Shown piece after piece: positions 7,667 through 14,969 of a stretch of DNA of 17,825 nt. The stretch comes from Bacteroidales bacterium UBA1204 (lineage in GTDB: Bacteria; Bacteroidota; Bacteroidia; Bacteroidales; F082): contig DBXU01000165.1 in assembly GCA_002310075.1 (NCBI GenBank), positions 1 through 17,825 of the forward strand, given 5' to 3'. The notes under the pieces were generated by a model, which had not been told where the DNA came from, ran no database searches, and saw only the letters and a list, made by a program, of their open reading frames with translations. A program made the position numbers and the translations under genes. How positions within the stretch are numbered: the stretch's first letter is position 1; the number at the start of each line of letters is the position of its first letter.

Positions 7667-7674
7667 TATATTTG
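7667..7674 (+). promoter_or_regulatory. -7 element upstream of the patatin gene
   Basis: TATATTTG matches the Bacteroidota -7 consensus TAnnTTTG and ends 21 nt before the patatin ATG. No clear -33 TTTG is present. It implies that the patatin gene can be transcribed separately from the acyltransferase operon, although no terminator was found between them. Confidence 0.6.
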
Positions 7675-7695
7675 CAACATCTAAAACCAACGACT

Positions 7696-8610
7696 ATGGC
7701 AACAAAGAAATATCCGCTGGGTATAGCCTTCAGTGGTGGCGGTGCCAAGGCTGCGGCCCATTGTGGTGCACTTCAGGCACTGAAAGAATATGGCATCCAA
7801 CCTGATGTGGTGTCGGGCACTAGTGCAGGTGCTCTTGTGGCGGCGCTCTACGCATCGGGTTTCACTCCAAAACAAATGATAGAAACCTTTCAGGGCATGA
7901 ACTTTTTCAAGGATATCGTCACACCAAGTGTGCCCAAAGGGGGATTGTTTGATTCGCGTCCGTTGTCGGAATTGATTCAGGAAAAATTACCTTATAGTCG
8001 TTTGGAAGAGTTGCCTATACCGACTTTCCTCGTTGCATCCGACATTGAACATGGTGTGCCGAAAGTGTTCACTAAAGGTGAAATCGCTCCTCGTGTGGTG
8101 GCCTCATGCTCCATTCCGGTCATCTTCCAACCAAAATACATCAACGGAATCCATTACGTCGACGGCGGCGCTTTCCAAAACCTGCCTGTGTCGGCCATAC
8201 GACAAAAATGTGAGAAGGTCATTGCACTCAACCTCAACCATTTGGAAGAGGACAAATATAAGGATAATCTCATATCGGTAGCTTATCGTTCGTTTATGAT
8301 GATGATGGTGTCCAACGTAGCAGTCGACTCTGCCCAAGCAGATCTCTTCATCGAACTCGACACCTATGGTTGCACGGCTTACGATATGTCAAAGATCGAA
8401 GATCTGTTTTTCCGTGGCTACGAAAGTGCCGTGAAAGCCTTGGAAAAGAACGGTTATCAGCGTATTATGCCCAAGGAAGTCATCGAATTCCCCAAGAAAA
8501 AACACAAGAAAGACAACTTGAAAAACCCAGAGGAGATATTCCGTAATACCATAGAAAAAGGAATGACGGCCATCAGGACTATAAGAAAAGGAAACATCAA
8601 AAAAGAGTGA
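7696..8610 (+). CDS. Patatin-like phospholipase (RssA/YchK-type)
   Basis: Single-domain serine lipase of 304 residues that would hydrolyse acyl ester bonds in phospholipids or related lipids with a Ser-Asp dyad. Visible motifs are the oxyanion-hole glycine loop GGGAKAAAHCG at 14-24 (the usual GGGxKG has Ala at its last position here), the nucleophile elbow G41-T-S43-A-G45, and the DGG motif with D156. There is no signal peptide, so it is predicted cytosolic or peripheral. The C-terminus is lysine-rich (KKKHKKDNLK), which could favour binding to anionic membranes. The ATG at 7696 was chosen because it follows the -7 element at the normal distance and starts just before the patatin fold; a TTG at 7618 would overlap the previous gene. 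It converges on the serine dehydratase gene with only five bases between stops. Confidence 0.9.
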   Translation: MATKKYPLGIAFSGGGAKAAAHCGALQALKEYGIQPDVVSGTSAGALVAALYASGFTPKQMIETFQGMNFFKDIVTPSVPKGGLFDSRPLSELIQEKLPYSRLEELPIPTFLVASDIEHGVPKVFTKGEIAPRVVASCSIPVIFQPKYINGIHYVDGGAFQNLPVSAIRQKCEKVIALNLNHLEEDKYKDNLISVAYRSFMMMMVSNVAVDSAQADLFIELDTYGCTAYDMSKIEDLFFRGYESAVKALEKNGYQRIMPKEVIEFPKKKHKKDNLKNPEEIFRNTIEKGMTAIRTIRKGNIKKE

Positions 8611-8615
8611 TTCTA

Positions 8616-9818
8616 TCATTCCATCTGGGCATAATCGCGGGCGAGACCTCCTTTGGAGGTTTCCTTATATAGCGAAGGTATGTCCTTGCCCGTTTCCTTC
8701 ATGGTTTCCACCACCTTATCGAACGACACGCGGTGGCGGCCATCGGAGAAAGTGGAGTAAATGTTGGAGTCAAGGGCACGGGCGGCAGCGTATGCATTGC
8801 GCTCGATGCAGGGAATCTGCACGAGGCCGCAAACCGGGTCGCAAGTCATACCGAGGTGATGCTCCAAAGCCATTTCAGCAGCGTATTCTATTTGTGCCGG
8901 ACTGCCTCCAAACAGCTGGTTGGCGGCAGCAGCGGCCATGGCACAGGCCACTCCCACTTCGCCCTGACAGCCTACCTCGGCACCCGAAATGGAGGCATTG
9001 GTGCGCACAATGTTACCCACCAATCCCGCCGTCACCAAGGCGCGGATGATACGTTGGTCTGTGAACTCATAGTTTTTCGAAAGGTGATACAATACCGCCG
9101 GCATCACGCCGCAGGAACCACAAGTCGGCGCAGTGACGATCCGTCCACCAGAGGCGTTTTCCTCTGCAACGGCCAAGGCGTATGAATACACCAAGCCACG
9201 GTTGCGCAAGGTATGTGTATAGCCCGAAGCCTTGATATGATACATGGCGGCCTTGCGGCTCAGGTTGAGCGGTCCAGGCAACACGCCTTCGGCTTGCAAT
9301 CCGCGCTCGACGGCGGCTTTCATCACTTGCCACACCTCCATCATGTAGGCCTCGATTTCTTGTTGGTTCTCATATTCGTAGACATATTCCCAATAGGTAC
9401 GCCCTCGTTGTTCGCACCAGTTCAGGATGTCAGTCATCTTGCCCAACGGATAAATGTCAGGCTGTTCGCTCTGTTTGCCTTCCTCAGCGAGGTTGCCTCC
9501 TCCGATGCTGAACACCTGCCACTCGCCGATAAGGTTCTTGCTTTCATCGAAAGCCTTGAACAACATGCCATTAGGATGGAACGGCAAAACGACATCAGGT
9601 TTCCAAATGATTTCGGTCGGGGCCTGCAAAGTGTTGAGAATGGCCCAGTCGGTCATGTGTCCTTTGCCCGTGGCGGCGAGACTGCCGTAAAGCGTCACCT
9701 CAAACGCCGAAGCATCCGGATAACGTTCGTTGAAGATGGAGGCGGCCTTTTGCGGCCCCATCGTGTGACTGCTTGAAGGGCCTATGCCGATTTTATAGAT
9801 GTCTTTGATGGTTTTCAT
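8616..9818 (-). CDS. sdaA: L-serine ammonia-lyase, iron-sulfur type, single chain
   Basis: Converts L-serine to pyruvate and ammonia in the cytosol with a [4Fe-4S] cluster instead of PLP. At 400 residues it has the fused beta- and alpha-domain layout. The N-terminus has the family [12 protein letters not shown] motif at 11-22. The alpha domain carries TAPTCGSCG (229-237), GCQGEVG (283-289) and [13 protein letters not shown] (325-337). C284, C326 and C337 have the 42- and 11-residue spacing I recall for the cluster ligands of the Legionella enzyme. The protein ends in AQME without the C-terminal cysteine that serves as fourth ligand in that structure. The gene is monocistronic, with its own promoter just upstream. 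Confidence 0.95.
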   Translation of the reverse strand: MKTIKDIYKIGIGPSSSHTMGPQKAASIFNERYPDASAFEVTLYGSLAATGKGHMTDWAILNTLQAPTEIIWKPDVVLPFHPNGMLFKAFDESKNLIGEWQVFSIGGGNLAEEGKQSEQPDIYPLGKMTDILNWCEQRGRTYWEYVYEYENQQEIEAYMMEVWQVMKAAVERGLQAEGVLPGPLNLSRKAAMYHIKASGYTHTLRNRGLVYSYALAVAEENASGGRIVTAPTCGSCGVMPAVLYHLSKNYEFTDQRIIRALVTAGLVGNIVRTNASISGAEVGCQGEVGVACAMAAAAANQLFGGSPAQIEYAAEMALEHHLGMTCDPVCGLVQIPCIERNAYAAARALDSNIYSTFSDGRHRVSFDKVVETMKETGKDIPSLYKETSKGGLARDYAQME

Positions 9819-9835
9819 GGCGATGAGTTTTGATG

Positions 9836-9843
9836 CAAAAGTA
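9836..9843 (-). promoter_or_regulatory. -7 element of the serine dehydratase promoter
   Basis: The minus strand reads TACTTTTG, an exact TAnnTTTG match, ending 17 nt before the sdaA start codon. It begins directly after the T-tract of the terminator at 9845-9872, so the -33 region would fall within the terminator hairpin. Confidence 0.7.
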
Positions 9844-9844
9844 C

Positions 9845-9872
9845 AAAAAAAAGCCGACCCATAAGGCCGGCT
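9845..9872 (-). terminator. Rho-independent terminator of the efflux/lipoprotein/OMP operon
   Basis: On the minus strand, arms AGCCGGCC (9872-9865) and GGTCGGCT (9859-9852) form an eight-position stem with one mismatch and a five-base loop, followed by eight T (9852-9845). It lies 23 bases after the stop of the outer-membrane protein gene and is the first clear terminator downstream of tolC. Confidence 0.85.
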
Positions 9873-9895
9873 CCAAATGATTTAAGCCTAATCTA

Positions 9896-10501
9896 TTAAA
9901 GCGTAAAGCCGAGTCCGACAAACAGTCCGTTGGTCTTCAAAGAAGCGTTATCGGTTTTGTCGAGGTCAAGCAGGCCGAGACGATAGCCGCCGAACAGGTT
10001 GAAGTTGGCAAACTTCACATCGGCACCAAACACGGCGTAAAGGTTGAAACGGCTTTGGTTGCTGTTGTCGCCGTACCAGTCGTAGCTGTTTTCGCCAAAG
10101 AGGGGGTCGGCGCCTTTTGTGACACCCGTAAGGGCAATACTCGGCATAGGGCCGACAAACGGAACGATGGCCAAGTCGCGGTTGACTGCAACCTTATAGT
10201 TGAACAAAATCGGCACATCAATGATGGTTTGGGTTTCATTTGTTTTGCCGGTGATTCCCCAAATGGTTTGGGTCGTGTTTCTCATGTTCATGCGGAATTG
10301 GGCACCGGCGGCCACTCCGATACCTTTGGCCAATTCGATGTTCTGTGAGAAACCGACTGAGAAACCTTGGTAATTCGTGCTGTTGCTGCCAGCGACAAAA
10401 GTCTCAGGAGCATAAGTTGCATAAATGGTTGATTGTGCCTGCACGTTTCCGGCAACGAACATGGCGGCTACGAGAGCCACGATTGCTAATGCTTTTTTCA
10501 T
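9896..10501 (-). CDS. Small outer-membrane beta-barrel protein (porin family)
   Basis: Protein of 201 residues with a signal peptide (MKKALAIVALVAAMFVAGNVQAQ, cleavage after QA-Q at about 22-23) and a body of alternating strands rich in Gly, Asn, Phe and Tyr, ending in a GLFVGLGFTL beta strand. This is the look of an eight-stranded barrel of the Bacteroidota OMP_b-brl group. The gap to the upstream lipoprotein gene is 50 bp with no TAnnTTTG element, so it is probably the last gene of the efflux operon. Function is unknown: possibilities are a structural partner of the lipoprotein or a small porin. The terminator follows directly. Confidence 0.82.
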   Translation of the reverse strand: MKKALAIVALVAAMFVAGNVQAQSTIYATYAPETFVAGSNSTNYQGFSVGFSQNIELAKGIGVAAGAQFRMNMRNTTQTIWGITGKTNETQTIIDVPILFNYKVAVNRDLAIVPFVGPMPSIALTGVTKGADPLFGENSYDWYGDNSNQSRFNLYAVFGADVKFANFNLFGGYRLGLLDLDKTDNASLKTNGLFVGLGFTL

Positions 10502-10551
10502 TGTTGATTGTTTTGATTAAATGAGTTTTATTTTCTGGTTTTGTCTTGCTT

Positions 10552-11526
10552 TTAAAGGCTTAGTTCATACATGTAACCGTGATATTGCAGCGAGCCGTCT
10601 ATGACTGGGAAGAAGAACTCGTTGTCGTGTTCCACGTTTTTCAGTTTGAGGTTTTCCATGATAACGGTCTTGGTGCCGTCGTCGTTGGTGACCACTTTCA
10701 AGGTGCCGCTTTGGGCAATATAGCCCGTTTGGGGCTGGAAAGTCAAGAAATCGCTGTCGAGAGCGACATGCACACATGGAAATTGGGGAAGATAAGGTGT
10801 GCCGATATATCCAAGCTGGTATTCGCCGTCCACGACCTGACCGCCTAAATAGCTGACGATGAAGAAACGCTTGCGGTCGGCCGACATGAAGAGCATCGAC
10901 TTGACATCAAGCCCCAAAGAGCTTAGGTTGTTGAGCGCGGTAATGCCTGCCAGTCCGATGGGGCTTTCGATGTCCTTGATTTGGAACTTGTTGTTCATGT
11001 CGAAGACGTAGGGGGGCAAAGTGCCATTGAAGTTCAGAGCCATATTGACATTTTGTCCGTTGGCATTGGTGCCTACGCATTGTGACAAAACGACAGTGTA
11101 AGTGCCGTTGTCTTCAGTGATTGAGAGTTGCCCGTTGGCCCAGAAGTAGGTGTCGCCGAAATACAGCGTGTCGGCACCCATAAGGAAGGGCAATTCACCC
11201 ATATTGAACTCATGCAGGCCGACTACTTGAGGAGCTGTACTTTTGGTGTTTTCGCTAATAGTGTAGGTGCCAGGGACAATGTCACCGTTGAAAATAATGG
11301 CAATGCCTTCGTTGTCGGCGGCAGTCATTTCCTTGGAAGTGAGGACAATGGCGTTTTGTTGGCCATAATTGACTGCATTGGAGGCGACGATGTTCATGGT
11401 TTTGCTACCGACAGTCATAGCTCCTTCTTCCACTTCGGGGGTTACCGTGTTGTTGTCTTTGTTGCAACTGGTGCTGATGAGGGCAAGGCCGCATAAAAGC
11501 ACCAAACTTAAAAGTACTTTTTTCAT
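10552..11526 (-). CDS. Surface-type lipoprotein of unknown function
   Basis: Protein of 324 residues with a lipoprotein signal: a positively charged start, hydrophobic stretch and lipobox ending S-T-S-C21. The residues after Cys are NKDNN, with K at +3 and D at +4, similar to the Bacteroidota lipoprotein export signal that sends proteins to the cell surface. The mature part is predicted all-beta and shows two similar layouts (about 40-170 and 180-320), each with a Gly-x-Tyr strand and a late NGTYTVVLSQ- or DGTKTVIMEN-type strand, which suggests a duplicated domain. I do not recognise a named family. It starts 33 bp after the stop of the second permease gene, without a recognisable promoter, so co-transcription with the efflux genes is likely. 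Confidence 0.8.
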   Translation of the reverse strand: MKKVLLSLVLLCGLALISTSCNKDNNTVTPEVEEGAMTVGSKTMNIVASNAVNYGQQNAIVLTSKEMTAADNEGIAIIFNGDIVPGTYTISENTKSTAPQVVGLHEFNMGELPFLMGADTLYFGDTYFWANGQLSITEDNGTYTVVLSQCVGTNANGQNVNMALNFNGTLPPYVFDMNNKFQIKDIESPIGLAGITALNNLSSLGLDVKSMLFMSADRKRFFIVSYLGGQVVDGEYQLGYIGTPYLPQFPCVHVALDSDFLTFQPQTGYIAQSGTLKVVTNDDGTKTVIMENLKLKNVEHDNEFFFPVIDGSLQYHGYMYELSL

Positions 11527-11559
11527 GATGATAAGTTTTATTTTGTTGAATTTTTGTCT

Positions 11560-12777
11560 TTATAGATAATCTGCCCAACGGGCCTGCAAGCGTTCCTCGG
11601 CCACCTCAATGATGTCCTTTAGGTGTTTGCCATAGGAACGATAGTACAACAACCATGCCGTGATGCCATAGACGATAGTCTGAATCCACAGGCCTATCAA
11701 CTCAGGCTTCACATCGCGGAGCACAGCACCCATACTATTAATCTTCACGTAGCCATTGATGCCAAAGGTCGAAGGGAACAGCCACGAAACGACTTTCCAG
11801 AATTCAGGAACTGAACATGTAGGCCACGAAATGCCCGAGATGAACAGCAACGGCACCGAGACGAACACGAATATGATGATGAACACCTCACGGTTGTGCG
11901 CGATGCCCGAAAGCGTCATGCTGAAGAAAAGGCATGCCAACAGATAAGGGAACAGGAATGCTACCAAATCGGTCCAATGCCCAATCTGAGCCAGATGGAA
12001 CCAACGCGGCACGAGGCAGAAGACGTATGCCGAAATCACCGCGTAGATGGCGAGATAGGCCGCACTCTTGCCGAAAAGCATTTCAATAGGTTTTTTCCCG
12101 ATGACATGCGGCTCAAGGATGCCGCGACGTTTTTTCTCGGTTTCCTCACCAGCCATCATGCCAATGCCCAAAACCATCGTTTGCTGGATAACCATCACCA
12201 AGACCGCTGGAATCAGGAAGGTGGCGAAACCGCTTTGCGTATTGAACATCGGGACATATTCGTACTTGATGGGATAGGCAAAAGTGGAGGCCTGTTTTTC
12301 GGTGGCTCCCACTAAGCGTTGCGTCTTGATGTCCTGGTTCATCGCCAAGGAGACCTCCGTACACGAGGCCAGCACCGCCTTGTAATACAGCATACTGCCC
12401 ATGTCGGAATACAGTTCCACAACGGCCTGCCGACCTTCCATCAAGGCGTAGTCGAACTCGACGGGGATGTAGATGAGACAATGTGCCTTGCGACGGTGGA
12501 TCAAATCCTTCGCCTCTTGCATGTCGGCGCAATGTCCCACGATTTCAACATCGGCTGTGGCATCCACCTTGCGCAGAAACTCACGGCTAGTGGTGGAGTT
12601 GGCCAAATCGACCACAACGGTTGGCACTTCGCGCACGGTCTCATGGCCATAAAGATAGGCGTAAAGCAACGGATATAGCAACGGCACGACGAAGAAAAAC
12701 ACGATGACACCCTCGTCGAATATCGAGTTGTGGAGTTCCTCGCGGAAAACTTCCAATATGTTATGCAACCATTTCAT
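11560..12777 (-). CDS. ABC-2 type permease, second of pair (YbhR/YhhJ-like)
   Basis: Inner-membrane protein of 405 residues with the ABC2_membrane_3 layout: one N-terminal helix at about 23-44, a large extracytoplasmic domain to about 183, then five or so helices (184-208, 236-256, 270-291, 297-316, 362-379). ABC-2 permeases of this type pair with an HlyD-like adaptor and a TolC to export drugs or lipophilic substrates. The start at 12777 gives an ATGA overlap with the preceding permease gene and begins with a typical MKWLHNILEVFREE; a longer reading to 13026 only adds sequence overlapping that gene. The cytoplasmic stretch EETEKKRRGILE after the second helix is the expected coupling-helix region. 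No ATPase gene is adjacent. Confidence 0.88.
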   Translation of the reverse strand: MKWLHNILEVFREELHNSIFDEGVIVFFFVVPLLYPLLYAYLYGHETVREVPTVVVDLANSTTSREFLRKVDATADVEIVGHCADMQEAKDLIHRRKAHCLIYIPVEFDYALMEGRQAVVELYSDMGSMLYYKAVLASCTEVSLAMNQDIKTQRLVGATEKQASTFAYPIKYEYVPMFNTQSGFATFLIPAVLVMVIQQTMVLGIGMMAGEETEKKRRGILEPHVIGKKPIEMLFGKSAAYLAIYAVISAYVFCLVPRWFHLAQIGHWTDLVAFLFPYLLACLFFSMTLSGIAHNREVFIIIFVFVSVPLLFISGISWPTCSVPEFWKVVSWLFPSTFGINGYVKINSMGAVLRDVKPELIGLWIQTIVYGITAWLLYYRSYGKHLKDIIEVAEERLQARWADYL

Positions 12778-13955
12778 CTTGTATATTGATATTCTAACAA
12801 ACACTTTTTCAATCGGTTGGGGAACAACAAGGGCAATGCCAGAAACACTAACAAAGCCGCATAGTTGACCCATGAATAATGCAGCGGCAAGCCGTTCAAC
12901 GCTTGGTCGACATAGATGAGGTAATAATGCCTCAGCGGGAAGAGATACGACAGGGCTTTCAACGGTGCTGGAAATGCAATTTGTGGAAACGAAAACCCTG
13001 AAATCGGGAAGGAAAGCACGCCCCACAAGGTAGCAATACTCAAGGCCCAGCGCAAGGAAGGCAAGGCTTCACAAAGGAACACGCCAAAGGCCTGCGAGAC
13101 CACAATCAGTAGCAACGATGCCAATGCCATCGGCCATAATCCGCTTTTTAGCGGGAAATCCCAATAGGCGTAAAGCAACACTAAATAAGTGGCGCCCATC
13201 ACCATCCAAACCAGCAATTGAGGTAATAGTTTGCCGGCCAATGCTTTGTAGATGTTGTTGTCGGCCAGCTCGAGCCAATGCTTGGAAGTACCCTCTTTGA
13301 CCTCGCTATGGATGGAATAGATGGTCACTTGGAAGATAAGCAGCATCAGCATGGCGGGTAGCAGGATGTTGGAAAGGTATTGGGAATAATTCAATCCCGG
13401 GTTGCTGATGGCGTGCATCTCCATCTTGATGGGTTGCAGGATGCCCATCACTTGGCTGTCGGCATAGCCCTTGGCATACAAGGTCTCGCGTGCGATGGCA
13501 CCCGAGGCTAATTCCGCCATCGTCTTCATGTCGCGGTATTCCAATGAAGCAGGAATCAGGTAGGCTGCATTCGTATAGAACGACACGGTGGGCTGTTTGC
13601 TCGAGAGTGCCAGCTCCGTCGTGCCTTCTGGGATGTAATAGAAGGCGTAGATCTTGCCCTGTTGCATCGCCTCGCGTGCCTCGCCGAAGTTGGCGTATTG
13701 CTTGACGATGGCGGTCTGCTGGAAGGCGTCGAGGTTGCGCAGCACCTGTCGGGTAATGGAGGTGTTGTCCTCATCGACCACACCAACAGGGATGTCCATC
13801 GGCAGACCTTTTCCCATCAAGGTGGTGAAGAAGAGGAAGCCGATCAGCGGGGCAACCACCATGCAGAAGACATAGACCGGCTGCGACAGCATTCGAGCCA
13901 CCTCGCGCTGCACCACGCGCCACACGCCTTTCTTCTCTGTCGTTTCAGAATTCAT
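12774..13955 (-). CDS. ABC-2 type permease, first of pair (YbhS/YhhJ-like)
   Basis: Inner-membrane protein of 393 residues, related to the following gene and with the same topology: helix at about 27-46, extracytoplasmic domain up to about 193, then helices near 195-215, 244-264, 274-296, 304-326 and 363-380. The cytoplasmic segment SEVKEGTSKHWLELA marks the likely contact with an ATPase. Its start overlaps the adaptor gene stop by ATGA, and its stop overlaps the next permease start by ATGA, so the adaptor and both permeases are translationally coupled. The two permeases would form a heterodimeric channel. The substrate is unknown. Confidence 0.88.
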   Translation of the reverse strand: MNSETTEKKGVWRVVQREVARMLSQPVYVFCMVVAPLIGFLFFTTLMGKGLPMDIPVGVVDEDNTSITRQVLRNLDAFQQTAIVKQYANFGEAREAMQQGKIYAFYYIPEGTTELALSSKQPTVSFYTNAAYLIPASLEYRDMKTMAELASGAIARETLYAKGYADSQVMGILQPIKMEMHAISNPGLNYSQYLSNILLPAMLMLLIFQVTIYSIHSEVKEGTSKHWLELADNNIYKALAGKLLPQLLVWMVMGATYLVLLYAYWDFPLKSGLWPMALASLLLIVVSQAFGVFLCEALPSLRWALSIATLWGVLSFPISGFSFPQIAFPAPLKALSYLFPLRHYYLIYVDQALNGLPLHYSWVNYAALLVFLALPLLFPNRLKKCLLEYQYTR

Positions 13956-14953
13956 TTTTTATGCTCCTTTTCCACAATCACGCTCATGCCCGGGCGCAGG
14001 TCTTCACTTGTCGAAAGCGGTGTGGCACGCACCTCGAAGGTCTTCAGGTCGTATTGTCCTGTCTCCTTGGTGGCCTTCCATGCGGCGAAGTCGCCGATGT
14101 CCTTCATGTAACTGACTTTCATGCGGATGCTACGGTCCAAGGCGGGCACGTAGGCATCAAACTCACTGCCGATGGGGAACTGCTTCAGGTCATCCTCACG
14201 CACATTGAAGGAGGCCCATTGGTCGTCCATCATCGCCACGTTCATGATGGGAGCGCCTGTGCCGACCAACTCGCCCACATGGGGGAAGATTTCAGTAACC
14301 TCGCCGTCGGAGTATGCCGTCAGCACCGTCTCGTGGATGTAGGAATTGACTTCGGCCACAGCGCCTTGTGCCTGCAATACCTGAGCGGCAGCCATCTGTT
14401 TGTCCTCCGAACGGGCGCCTTCAAGGGCAAGGTCGTATTGCGACTTGGCTGCTTTCTCCGTTGCGATAGCGGCATCATACTGTGCCTTGGTCTCATCATA
14501 TTTCTGTGCACTCACCACGCCGTCCTTGTAAAGGTTGCTGACGCGGTTGAATGATTTCTCCATGACATCCACACCCACTTTCGCCTTTTGCCACATCTCG
14601 TAGGCGCCCTCGATTTGCCCTTTCTGTGCACCATGCTGTGCCTTGGCGCTTTGGGCTCTCGCCGCTTTTGCCACGGCTTCGGCTTGGGCTTTCTTGGCCT
14701 CCACTTCAGGGGCTTCAAGGATGGCCAAGGTGTCGCCCTTGCGCACCTTCTGGCCTTCCTGCACCTTGTACTCAAGGATACGGCCAGGCACCTTGCTCGA
14801 GACTCGGTATTCGGTCACTTCGGCCTGACCTTGCAGATACTCAGTTTCCTTGTGGAAGGTGATGATACCGATCACGCAAACCACGATAATCACACACGCC
14901 AGCACACCTAATGCAAGATACGTGTTCACTCTTTGTTCTTTTAATGTGCTCAT
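13952..14953 (-). CDS. HlyD/MFP-type periplasmic adaptor
   Basis: Membrane-fusion protein of 333 residues linking inner-membrane permeases to TolC. One N-terminal helix at about 11-32 anchors it; residues 43-82 form the first half of a lipoyl-like domain (VSSKVPGRILEYKVQEGQKV); about 83-200 is an Ala/Lys/Gln-rich coiled-coil hairpin; the second lipoyl half (TVLTAYSDGEVTEIFPHVGE) and a beta-barrel follow, ending RPGMSVIVEK. This is the YhiI/EmrA-like layout. Sixteen bases separate it from the tolC stop, and it overlaps the first permease gene, so it belongs to the same operon. Confidence 0.92.
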   Translation of the reverse strand: MSTLKEQRVNTYLALGVLACVIIVVCVIGIITFHKETEYLQGQAEVTEYRVSSKVPGRILEYKVQEGQKVRKGDTLAILEAPEVEAKKAQAEAVAKAARAQSAKAQHGAQKGQIEGAYEMWQKAKVGVDVMEKSFNRVSNLYKDGVVSAQKYDETKAQYDAAIATEKAAKSQYDLALEGARSEDKQMAAAQVLQAQGAVAEVNSYIHETVLTAYSDGEVTEIFPHVGELVGTGAPIMNVAMMDDQWASFNVREDDLKQFPIGSEFDAYVPALDRSIRMKVSYMKDIGDFAAWKATKETGQYDLKTFEVRATPLSTSEDLRPGMSVIVEKEHKK

Positions 14954-14969
14954 AGTATTTCTTTTTTTG

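Noticed and set aside
7618..7695. TTG start giving a longer patatin
   Set aside because: It would place the promoter-like TATATTTG inside the coding region and adds sequence outside the patatin fold.
12778..13026. N-terminal extension of the second permease
   Set aside because: The added 83 residues overlap the first permease gene and do not look like a permease start; the ATG at 12777 gives the ATGA coupling and normal length.
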